Positions 56,047 to 64,000 of a DNA stretch of 64,000 nucleotides are shown piece after piece. The notes under the pieces are model-generated. The model was not told the origin of the DNA and searched no databases. It was given only the letters and a program-made list of their open reading frames with translations. Origin of the DNA: Diatrype stigma. Taxonomy: Eukaryota > Ascomycota > Sordariomycetes > Xylariales > Diatrypaceae. The position numbers and the translations under genes were made by a program. How positions within the stretch are numbered: position 1 is the stretch's first letter; each line of letters starts with the position of its first letter. Location of the stretch: the NCBI GenBank assembly GCA_022225965.2, contig JAKJXP020000046.1, forward strand, positions 62,001-126,000, read 5' to 3'.

Positions 56047-57954
56047 TTATCGAGCCGAATCGGTAATAGTAGGCATCTCCCAGGCCGGCAGAAGCTCCCC
56101 CCATCCCAGGTCCGTATTATCACCGTCACCGTCACCGTCACCGTTACCGTTACCGTCACCGTCACCAGCGTCATCCCCGTTGCCGTGATCATCATCATCA
56201 GCATCGCCATGATAGCCGGCTTCCTCCCCAGCGCACCTCATGCTACTATCTTCCAACTGATTGTGGCGGCTGCTGCTGCTGCTTCTGTGATAGCCGTGCT
56301 GATGGTGTTGGTGCTGGTACACCTGGATGCCGCCGCCGTGCTGGCCGTTATTCTCGTGGCCACCTCCGAAGACGGCGTTCGCCGATCCGAAAGGGGCCTG
56401 CAGCGGCACCTCGCCACTGTGGTAAAATGGGTACTGTCGCTGTGTGATCATAGGCGAAGGCTGCAGTTGCATCGACGGCGGCGACGGCAGCCCGTGGAGG
56501 TTTGGGGGAATATCTGCCGATGACGACGTCGAGATCGCGCTATGGTGCTGGTGTAGAGCGGGGATCGGGACCCGCGACGTCGTCCTGCCACCAATATACG
56601 CGGCAGCGGAAGGGAAGGCATCCGTTCGATGTTGTCCCTGCTGTCGATGCTGCTGCGGTTGCCGTTGCTCTTGAGTACTGCCCAATTCCCCTGCTGGCGG
56701 CGACGATGACGATGACGACGACGTTGTTGTCTCCACTGTTGTCATCCCTGATATGGATGACCGCAACGGGTATGATGGCGCCGTCTCGTATGCGTAACGT
56801 ATCATTCCAGACGGGTCCGTGTTCGGGGTCGGAGTCATCATTGATGATGCCCCCTGCGTCGCGAACATGGGTAGCTCCATTGTCTCATATCTTCGAGTTG
56901 ATCGTCTGTCACCAGGCTGCGTTGCCGCTGCAACTGCCGCACTTGCCGTCGTCGCCGGTGTCGCCGTTGCTATGGACGTGGCCCGGTTCTGGATGTACGT
57001 TTGGATGTTCACGTCGCCGCAGTTGAAGTGGCCCATGAGGGTGTCGTGGAGGCCGGCGAACTCGCGCTTGAGGTTTCCGAGCTCGGTGTTCAACCGGGCG
57101 TTGTGCTGCTGGAGCGCCGCGTTACGTCCCTCGAGCTTCGCCGCCGACGCCTTCTTCTTCTGCCGGCATTTGTTCGCCGCCACCCGGTTCCGGCACTTGC
57201 GCAGCTCCTCCACCACGTCCACCACCGCCGTGCCCTCGGGCGCCATGGCTAACGCTGCGGCGGTTGTTTTCGTGGCTAGGTCGCCATCTGGGAGGTTCTG
57301 CCAGTGTGGGCTCGGAGTATAGTCCGGAGCCGCGATCCCAGCTCCTGCAGGTGAGGGTCGCTGGCGCTGGCGCGGCTGCTGTTGCTGGCGCGGCTGTCGC
57401 TGCTGTGTCGTCTTCCGCAGCGGAGGGGGAGGCGGTACGGTATACTGCTGGAATGTTGGTGTCGTGGCATTATCTCTTGACTTCTCCAGCTTGCTACTAG
57501 GTCGTTGTTGTGGATGGTCTTCCGGAGTAATGAGAGGGCCTGGTGGGCATACCTCAGGCGTGGTCGATGATCCGGTGGACAGGTTGGGTGATTCTATCAT
57601 GAAAGCAGCTTGTTGGGGACCTTGCTGGGGAAGTCCTACCAGTCTCTGATGCTCATATTGATGCAGTTGTTGTTGCTGAGATGAGACACGTTCACGTGTA
57701 GGTGCAAAGGGGATATGGGAACCAGGAAGGACCATTGGCGAGGGACCTTGTTGATGGACCTGCGCATGTGGCATTCTATCGAGGGAAGTACCCCCCAAGT
57801 AAGCTCTGGACATGGTGCTATCCTCCGGGAAGGCATCGGTGAATTGTCCTATATGTTGGTAGCCTTGCCGATTCTCAGCTAGCTGATCATCAAACATGGT
57901 AATCTGGTAGGTGTGATTGGGGGACTCGTAAGGAAAGAAAGATGCTTCGTCCAT
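56047..57954 (-). CDS. bZIP transcription factor, ATF/CREB type
   Basis: Nuclear DNA-binding protein, intronless, 635 residues. The basic region KCRNRVAANKCRQKKKASAAKLEGRN (about 253-280) has the NxxAAxKCRxKKK signature of the ATF2/Atf1/CREB group, which binds TGACGTCA-like sites. The zipper follows (about 280-315): LEGRNAALQQHNARLNTELGNLKREFAGLHDTLMGHF. Upstream is Gln/Pro-rich (QQQLHQYEHQRLVGLPQQGPQQ; RQQQQPRQRQRPS), consistent with activation regions; the N-terminus FFPYESPNHTYQITMFDDQ lacks an obvious stress-kinase docking motif. Downstream is Ser/His/Gln-rich and ends in a Asp/Gly/Asn run (about 610-622) encoded by a hexanucleotide repeat. The members of this group act in stress, secondary metabolism or development; the target is unknown here. 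Confidence 0.92.
   Translation of the reverse strand: MDEASFFPYESPNHTYQITMFDDQLAENRQGYQHIGQFTDAFPEDSTMSRAYLGGTSLDRMPHAQVHQQGPSPMVLPGSHIPFAPTRERVSSQQQQLHQYEHQRLVGLPQQGPQQAAFMIESPNLSTGSSTTPEVCPPGPLITPEDHPQQRPSSKLEKSRDNATTPTFQQYTVPPPPPLRKTTQQRQPRQQQQPRQRQRPSPAGAGIAAPDYTPSPHWQNLPDGDLATKTTAAALAMAPEGTAVVDVVEELRKCRNRVAANKCRQKKKASAAKLEGRNAALQQHNARLNTELGNLKREFAGLHDTLMGHFNCGDVNIQTYIQNRATSIATATPATTASAAVAAATQPGDRRSTRRYETMELPMFATQGASSMMTPTPNTDPSGMIRYAYETAPSYPLRSSISGMTTVETTTSSSSSSSPPAGELGSTQEQRQPQQHRQQGQHRTDAFPSAAAYIGGRTTSRVPIPALHQHHSAISTSSSADIPPNLHGLPSPPSMQLQPSPMITQRQYPFYHSGEVPLQAPFGSANAVFGGGHENNGQHGGGIQVYQHQHHQHGYHRSSSSSRHNQLEDSSMRCAGEEAGYHGDADDDDHGNGDDAGDGDGNGNGDGDGDGDNTDLGWGELLPAWEMPTITDSAR
56121..56167. 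repeat. GTCACC/GTTACC hexanucleotide repeat in the bZIP gene
   Basis: About eight units on the + strand that read as GD/GN dipeptides on the coding strand, so length changes keep the frame. Confidence 0.9.
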
Positions 57955-60900
57955 CGTGAGGATGATATAGGTACTTTTACTTGACGTAGAGCTTGATGCT
58001 AGTAAGCTGTGGGTGTATTGTGATAAAGAGTACTATGATACTAGGAGTATAAAGTAAAAGGGGCATGAGCGTGATGGAGGAGATGCCGGGTGAAAAGAAT
58101 TATTGGCAGGGCACAATCTTCAAAGCTTGATGGTTGTGTTCTGCTGAAAGGTACTGTGAGCAGGGTAATGATGTCGCTTTCGTTTATCTCTGAAGCTGCT
58201 TCGGCCGACCTGCTTTGCAAGTAGGTACTAGCAGCCTAGTGTTTCCGGGAAGAGTCGTCTGGTCGTCGACTATATCACCCAGACTCACTATAAAATATCG
58301 AGGCGTTAGTGACATAAATTTAGGTGACTCAAAGGTGTAACACTCAACGAAGACCCGCAGGCAAGGAGAGGAACTTCCAGACTCTCATGACTAAGATAGG
58401 GTGGTTTAACTTTAGAAACAGACATACCTCCTGCATACGCTTCCTGACAAACCCCGGCGCCACTGAGAGACGCAGACATGGGTAAGGTATCGGCGGCCTC
58501 CTACTCGATGTCGAAGGCTCAGCGAGCACAGAATGGCTAGCTAGTAGGGATACCAGGATCACACTAGCTATCTCTTCTGATAATTACAGCCTCCCTGGGA
58601 GTTTACCTATAGTATCTCGACCACTAATAGCAATACTCTCCTCTTAGTTCGCTCCTGTTCGATTATAGTATGTTATTTTGAGGAGGGACATGTCAGACCG
58701 TATCGGCTTCATGAATACGGCTTCATCGGAGTGGACTAGAGGCGGTGCGTTGGATACTAGAGGTCTGTGCTCTAAGGGGGGTGGTCGCGAATAGGATCCT
58801 AAATGGGGAACGTGATGAGTTGTTGAATTTGGGGGCGGCTCCTTTATAGGGCTCCCTTAACAACTGTTTTGCCCCGTGATTGGGGGCTTTCTGGACGGTA
58901 TTGTGTATATTCTGGTGTTCGTCGACCACGCAATACGCAACCAGGGGTCACTCGTTAAAGAACAGTAGGTAAGAAGAGAGAAAGTACACCAAAATCATAG
59001 GCAGTAGTCGGGAGAAACCAAGTAGCTGAGGCTTTAAGGAGGGTGCTACAGGATGGTACGAGAGGACTCTTAGTCTTGTTTTGGGAGGAGGGGGTGGAGA
59101 GGGTAAGATGCGTTTGGTGCGTCCTCTGGTTTCGAGACCTCGAACCCACGTATAAAGCAAGGCTCAGCGGTCTCTCGGTGTTTACAAGAGATGATTGTCC
59201 ATCTAGACGGCCCATCTAGACGGGACTATTTGCCACTGGAGAAGACCCGAGTGGTTCTCGAAGGCTATGCTCGTTGATGGCGGACTGCTATATGAGAGAT
59301 GGGATATAGACCGCATTATTATTGGCCAGAAACCGGATGGAAGAGAATTCTGAGAGGAAGCGGCAGTTCCATTAATCCCACGCAGATGATGTGATGAGCT
59401 CTTATTAGCAGGCTCTTCTAGCGAGCTGTACATAAGATCAATCTCTATCTTGTTCCGTGGCGATGTACCTAGGGGTACATTTGTTCGTAAGACCTTCTGG
59501 TATGTTGGGAAACTGTCGAGTAGTTGTTTTCCGGAATTGAATTGACTTTGATCAAACCGGCGTGGCATACTTAAAGTTCTAGGGTGATATGCGTCCCAGA
59601 AGCTTGAAGGGCATGTCAGGCGACCAGTCACACAAGAACGCTGACGGTCTCATCGTTATAGTTTGCCGGTGACTAAGCTAAAAGCATCCTCGGTCACCTA
59701 TCCCAGATGGTGTAAAACTAGCTTTGAAGGCTGGAAGTTGGCATGTTGCAATCTTACATCGGACGAGACATAGCGGAGAAAGAGGTATGTTGATATGTCC
59801 CCTGAGAGGCCGCAGAACGAAGCCATGGTCTCAAGACTGAAAGGTAATGACAATCAGCCCGTTGGTAGATGATCCTATGATCCACAACGTAGATATTCAG
59901 CCTTACGAAGAGTTCGCTACCCCGTGGAAACATGTCCGATATCCAGTTATAAGCTCGTAAATAGCCACTCAGGATCCTGATGGCAGTGCTCATCGTCAAG
60001 GGGAGCTGACGACAATATCGAGTGGATAGTACAACGGGAATTTGAATCTGTGAAAATGATTGGTGGCCCTGACATTGAGTTCAAAAATCGGTTGACCCCC
60101 ATATCGAAGTGTGTAACATACTACATCAGCGGGATGCTTGGCTGTACCACCAGCAAAATTCTTAAGCCTACCGACTTGACGAATCTATTTCGGCTTGCCA
60201 AGCCAGCCCTTGTTGTGGATGGTGGCTGGAGTACGCCAGAAGGATAGGCGACTCACTTTGCATTCTGACCATAGGCATAGGCTGACTTAGAACCGACGTC
60301 TAAGATATTACGGTCGCCACTGATAAAGATACTAGCGTTCTTCCGTGCTATGTTCATGGTTCGTATCGAAATCCGAGCGGCTGCACGAGCGGCTGCAGAA
60401 ACTTCTCCATGCATTCGATGTGGCTTGAAACGATTACATAGGCGTGGCGAGTTGAAGCCACTCATAGCCTCAAGAGGCTGTCTCGGTAGCTCATATAAGT
60501 AAAGACGGCGACCATCATTCATCCTGACACTTCAAGTACTTCAAGGTTGGGAAAGTAGCGAACTTACTGACCTGATCATAATTGCGAATATATAAACCCG
60601 GTTATGATCACCACGGCATAGCCATAGAATCACATAGCCGCCCAGCCACTGTACGACATGCCAAAGTCAGTGTATTCTCATATGCAGAGTGGCTGTCGAG
60701 GCTGTCGAGGCTATCGAGGCTCATGGTCGATCTTGAATCCAGGGACTCGTACCCGGAAACCGGTAAACTGGTGTGTACTACCTATTTCTGAGAGCTGAAA
60801 AGACCCCCAGGGAAGCTTTCCCGCATATGTTGGATTGTACGACAAACCGATGACTTGCGGATTGAATACCTAGGTGCTTTTCAAGGCTTCGATCCAACGA

Positions 60901-61163
60901 CTAGGCTGGCATGGCGGCTCGAGGTTTGATGAAGCGAAACATCAAACTCTCGTTAAATATTCAAGCGGGAGATAATGGTGAGTCAGCCGAGTGAGCCCGG
61001 CTTGAACAAGAAACTATGACCTGTCGTGTCTCGCTACTTGATGCCTTTCACGAAAACAACATTGGACCTGGGATAGCCGGTAATAAGCACAAAACAAACA
61101 TTGGAAAGCCTGGACAGCTTGGGAGCAGGTTGGAAATCAGATGAAGCAGCCTGTCGCATAAGC

Positions 61164-61197
61164 TTAGAAGTTAGAAGTTAGAAGTTAGAAATTAGAA
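61164..61197. repeat. TTAGAAG heptamer tandem repeat
   Basis: Four to five consecutive units, the last one altered to TTAGAAA. Confidence 0.85.
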
Positions 61198-61292
61198 CAA
61201 TCATGTCCACGGGCAGGCCAGGAGGTTCAAGTTTGGAGGAGTTCGAACCCACGGAGTTTCTATGTAGGGTCCTGGCCCGTTCCTGCCCGTCC

Positions 61293-61326
61293 TCCATCTC
61301 CATCTCCATCTCCATCTCCATCTCCA
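61293..61326. repeat. CCATCT hexanucleotide repeat
   Basis: Five to six perfect units in non-coding DNA. Confidence 0.9.
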
Positions 61327-61890
61327 TGCATGAACGTACCTGCCCCTACCTACCTGTGCAGGGTACCTAGAGCCTAAAGCGCCGAAGCATCGCAGTAATT
61401 AGAACCTGGAAAGATCGATATACCGACGCCAAGGCGGGTGGGATCCACTCCGAGCTAGCGGGATCTCTCAGTATCCCTGTCCCGAATCTATAGTAGGATC
61501 ATGAATCAATAGGCATAAAACTAGGGTCTCTAAAACTAGACCCCTACTAGGCTACTGCCCCAACTCCACCTGGCAGGTTAGGCTCAACGCCTAGACGAGT
61601 TAAGCATGAATACCACCGGCAGTGTACTGTAGGGACCGACTATATAGTAATTTGAGAGCTCTTATACTCTCCACAAACACGACCTATTAACTGTATGAAA
61701 TCAGCATATATAGTAACGAGGGAACTTCAAACTTATATTTCCTGTGATTGGATAGTTTTACTACCTCAGCAGCTAGCTACCTACCTACGGTATGTATGTA
61801 AGTACCTGGGCTGCTTGGGTAGCTGCGGGCGGGCACTTAAGTCATGTGATCTCGTGTTTGTAGAGTTTAGGGCTAAATTCCTGTCAATCG

Positions 61891-61896
61891 ACGCGT
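61891..61896. promoter_or_regulatory. MluI-type box (ACGCGT) upstream of RFA3
   Basis: Single ACGCGT 230 bp before the RFA3 ATG, in the context GACGCGTCT which matches one of the two POL12 boxes over nine bases. A single copy of this hexamer is expected by chance roughly every 4 kb, so this one is weak on its own. Confidence 0.4.
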
Positions 61897-62125
61897 CTTG
61901 TTCAGGTCCAACCCCGCGCCATTTCATGCTTCTTTACGTACTATCAAAAGTCGGGTTTACTCTTTACACCACGGCTTTCTCGCTTCAGGCTCAGAGTCGA
62001 TCGACTTCCCAGATTGCGATCCGTTTTCTCGTTCTCACCAGCCGAGACGCATAAACACATAAACACATAAGCACACGCAGAGCTAGCCGTTCGCAGACTG
62101 CCTTCCGACTCACTACGTAGCCACC

Positions 62126-62617
62126 ATGGAGCCAGTCTCGACACCCCGCATTTCAGGCCGCATTATCGACGGTTTCGTCGGCCGCAACGTCATGATCGTG
62201 GGCAAGGTTCTGCAGCTCCGCGGTGACTCGGCTATCATCGAGTCTGAGGGCCAGATCACGGCAATGCTCAATCGCGTGAGTAGAATCTGCTCTGCCTTAA
62301 CGTGACCAAGAGCTATTCCCCAAGCTTTGGGTACACAATGCTATGAGCTGCCGCCAATATCTGACATCGGATATGATAGGACACCCACCTCGCCCCCGGC
62401 AACGGAGCCCAGATCATCGGCAAGGTGAACCCAGATTTGTCCGTCAAAGTTCTATCGTCGTTAGATCTAGGCAACAACGTCGGTATGCCATACCCCTTAC
62501 CTTCTGGCTTTCGATGGATGCTGAGCCGGACTGACCCTGATTATAGACTACCAAGGCTATCAGGCCGTCGTAGAAGTTACCCACCGGTATAAGGACCTGT
62601 TCATATTCCAGGCCTGA
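62126..62617 (+). CDS. RFA3: Replication protein A subunit 3 (RPA14/Rfa3)
   Basis: Small OB-fold subunit of the RPA heterotrimer, the eukaryotic single-strand DNA-binding complex for replication, repair and recombination. Three exons, 62126..62275, 62380..62482 and 62547..62617, give 107 residues, the usual size. Introns (104 and 64 bp) have CTGAC branch sites. Because the exons are short, no single frame shows the gene. Sequence: TPRISGRIIDGFVGRNVMIVGKV (about 6-28), GDSAIIESEGQITAML (about 33-48), then APGNGAQIIGKVNPDLSVKVLSSLDLGNNVDYQGYQAVVEVTHRYKDLFIF. The motifs R-I-x-G..I..F.G..V.IVGKV and the closing LF.F are typical of Rpa3/Rfa3. Start context CCACCATGG is strong. Confidence 0.93.
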
Positions 62618-62818
62618 CTGGGAGCAGGAAGACCTGGGGCCCCGGGACCATTGGTACGCCCCCAGCGGCGATCTTCGCAAGCAACGCAGACTCCCTTGCT
62701 ATTACAACCACAGCTACAACCACCTCCATCCTCACTTCCACCTCTATCCCCACCTCCACCTGCTCTTTCGCAACCCCAGCCCCGAGGTCCTCCAAGCACG
62801 GCGGCCTCAGTGAGTTCT

Positions 62819-63685
62819 ATGACATCCAAACAGCAACAGCAATCCTGGGGGTCATCGCTTCGGGCGACTAGCTCGCAGCTTCCTCCCCCTCAACGACGCT
62901 TGAAACCCGAGAATACCGTACAGACAACGAAAGTACCCCAACTAACCCCTCAAAACAGCCAACTTTCTGATTCTAGTACCCAGACGATACCACACACACC
63001 GTGTTATATCGACCAAGGTACCCAGACAATCGAGGAGGAGGAAGAAGAAAAAAAAGAGAAAAACGAAGAAGTGGCACCGCCACCAGTAGCAGTAATGGAC
63101 GTCAGGAGTAGCAGCAACAAACCTCGATTAAAACAAGTCAAAAACACAGCCCCAGCACCCACGATAGGACCAGACACAAAGTCAAAATCAAAGTCAAAGT
63201 CAAAAGCAAAATTAAAGTCAAAGTTACGATCGAATTCAACTTCAGCGCCAGCTTCATCATCTACAGCACTTCTAGCTCCCCCGACATCAGCACCAGCACC
63301 AACATCAACGCCGTCACTTCCTGCTTCTTCACGACCCCGTCTAAAAGTACCTCCACCTCCACCTCCACCCCCACCCCAGATTCCACGGCGCGGGAGGTTG
63401 TTTCGCACACGTTCGGGTAACCTCGTGGATGCACAGGAGCTTAGACGCCGTAGGGAGGCCGCAGCAGCAGCCGAGCAGCGAAAGCAACAGGAACAGGAAC
63501 AGGAACGGCAGCAGCAAAAGCAGCAGCGCGAGCTGGAGACCGTCCTCCTCGACATGGTCTTAGAGGGCATCGGGCAGCTTTCCGTGGTGAACATGTGCAT
63601 GGACGACGCCGGACGGTGGAGGATCCAGATGCTTCCTACCGAGTTAGACAGTTACCAGCGCCATCAGCAGCAGATAGATCCGTGA
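62819..63685 (+). CDS. Low-complexity protein with TQT motifs, unknown function
   Basis: From the ATG at 62819 the frame gives 288 residues; it stays open upstream to about 62651 without an ATG, so a 5' exon may exist. The N-terminal part is Ser/Gln/Pro-rich and has repeated TQT-type peptides (DSSTQTIPH, DQGTQTIEE; another, QATQTPLL, in the upstream extension). Then come a Glu run, a Lys-Ser repeat (SKSKSKSKAKLKSKL), Pro runs, and a more ordered end with GRLFRTRSGNLVDAQELRRRREAAAAAEQRK, a Gln/Glu coiled stretch, and LETVLLDMVLEGIGQLSVVNMCMDDAGRWRIQMLPTEL. The conserved-looking C-terminus argues for a real gene; the opposite strand frame (63004..63600) is a shadow of the repeats. It starts 202 bp after RFA3 on the same strand. 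No family recognised. Confidence 0.55.
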   Translation: MTSKQQQQSWGSSLRATSSQLPPPQRRLKPENTVQTTKVPQLTPQNSQLSDSSTQTIPHTPCYIDQGTQTIEEEEEEKKEKNEEVAPPPVAVMDVRSSSNKPRLKQVKNTAPAPTIGPDTKSKSKSKSKAKLKSKLRSNSTSAPASSSTALLAPPTSAPAPTSTPSLPASSRPRLKVPPPPPPPPPQIPRRGRLFRTRSGNLVDAQELRRRREAAAAAEQRKQQEQEQERQQQKQQRELETVLLDMVLEGIGQLSVVNMCMDDAGRWRIQMLPTELDSYQRHQQQIDP

Positions 63686-64000
63686 CTAGGCACCTGACTA
63701 ATTAAAAAAATGGAACGGAAAATGAAGCCTAAACTTGGTTGGTACCTAGATGAGGGCCCCTCAACCAGTCTACATCCCCTGTGCTCCTGATGTACGAGAT
63801 TGACTCTCCTGCAATGTGGGCAGATAGCCAGGACAGCTGTGATGAACAATACGTTGCTAATGATCACCAATCTATTGATCTGATCCATCGCGAACCGTCG
63901 GTCATTTTGGAGCATCTCAAGTCCCTAATACGAAAGCTACCAAGTGAGTCAATATTGCTAGCCCGCCTAAGACACATGCATTCCCGCACATTGGAACAAG
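63686..64000. other. 3' flank, nothing recognised
   Basis: Non-coding to the window end; a minus-strand frame (63664..63915) shows no domain. Confidence 0.5.

Larger units (their letters stand above)
57955..62125. other. Gene-poor stretch, 4.2 kb
   Basis: No supported gene. Short frames on both strands (58344..58562, 59203..59631, 60050..60247, 60253..60522) have no convincing domain. Simple repeats: CTGTCGAGG (about 60692-60720), TTAGAAG (61164-61197), CCATCT six-mers (61293-61326). One ACCTAGGT (60868-60875). Last 300 bp is the RFA3 leader. Confidence 0.5.

Noticed and set aside
58344..58562. Minus-strand frame starting like a signal peptide (MILVSLLASHSVLAEPS)
   Set aside because: Only 72 codons, no cysteine pattern and no splice partner; likely chance.
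60050..60247. Possible short-chain dehydrogenase remnant (ends ALVVDGGWSTPEG)
   Set aside because: The VVDGGW ending resembles SDR C-termini, but nothing else of the fold (nucleotide-binding Gly motif, YxxxK) is found upstream in any frame.

Overview
The window reads as nuclear DNA of a filamentous ascomycete (Pezizomycotina, probably a Sordariomycete). Genes have short introns (about 50-190 bp) with GTANGT-type donors and CTAAC/CTGAC branch sites. Coding regions are GC-rich and widely spaced. Regulators are of fungal classes (Zn2Cys6, bZIP), and the only mobile elements are AT-rich relics carrying transition-type (RIP-like) mutation. Most genes are split by introns, so I rebuilt exon chains by hand from splice sites, reading frame and protein continuity; every listed chain gives a length divisible by three.

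Layout. 1-2.7 kb: a weak partial ORF. 2.7-5.5 kb: dolichol kinase (SEC59), +. 7.8-10.2 kb: six-exon Zn2Cys6 regulator, +. 11.3-11.8 kb: doubtful ORF, -. 13.8-14.3 kb: small secreted cysteine-containing protein, -. 14.3-19.5 kb: gene-poor. 19.5 and 21.3 kb: two single-pass membrane proteins of unknown role. 24.0-24.5 kb: small acidic protein. 25.1-34.0 kb: dense housekeeping block with TRAPP subunit Trs31 (-), a Sec14/Pdr16-type lipid-transfer protein (-), DNA polymerase alpha B subunit POL12 (+), spliceosomal MFAP1 (-) and ribosome-biogenesis factor Alb1 (-). 34.3-37.1 kb: a decayed LTR element and, 186 bp on, a decayed TIR element. 37.5-39.6 kb: Ubp16-type deubiquitinase (+). 42.1-43.9 kb: second decayed LTR element. 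45.7-47.3 kb: sugar-phosphate/triose-phosphate translocator family gene with a 6-nt microexon (+). 49.9-51.5 kb: Ssh4/Ear1-type SPRY adaptor for Rsp5 (-). 53.2-53.8 kb: HicA-like fungal protein (-). 56.0-58.0 kb: ATF/CREB-type bZIP (-). 58-62 kb: gene-poor. 62.1-63.7 kb: RPA subunit 3 (RFA3, +) followed by a low-complexity ORF.

The genes do not form a pathway cluster. Common themes are DNA replication (POL12, RFA3, both with upstream MluI-box ACGCGT sequences), membrane traffic and lipids (SEC59, Trs31, Pdr16-type, Ear1-type) and RNA/ribosome biology (MFAP1, Alb1). I see no biosynthetic cluster, CRISPR, or phage. The most distinctive signal is in the mobile elements: both LTR pairs differ only by transitions, and in each pair the mutated copy switches half way along, so the outermost 70-100 bp at each end of the element is spared while everything inside is mutated.
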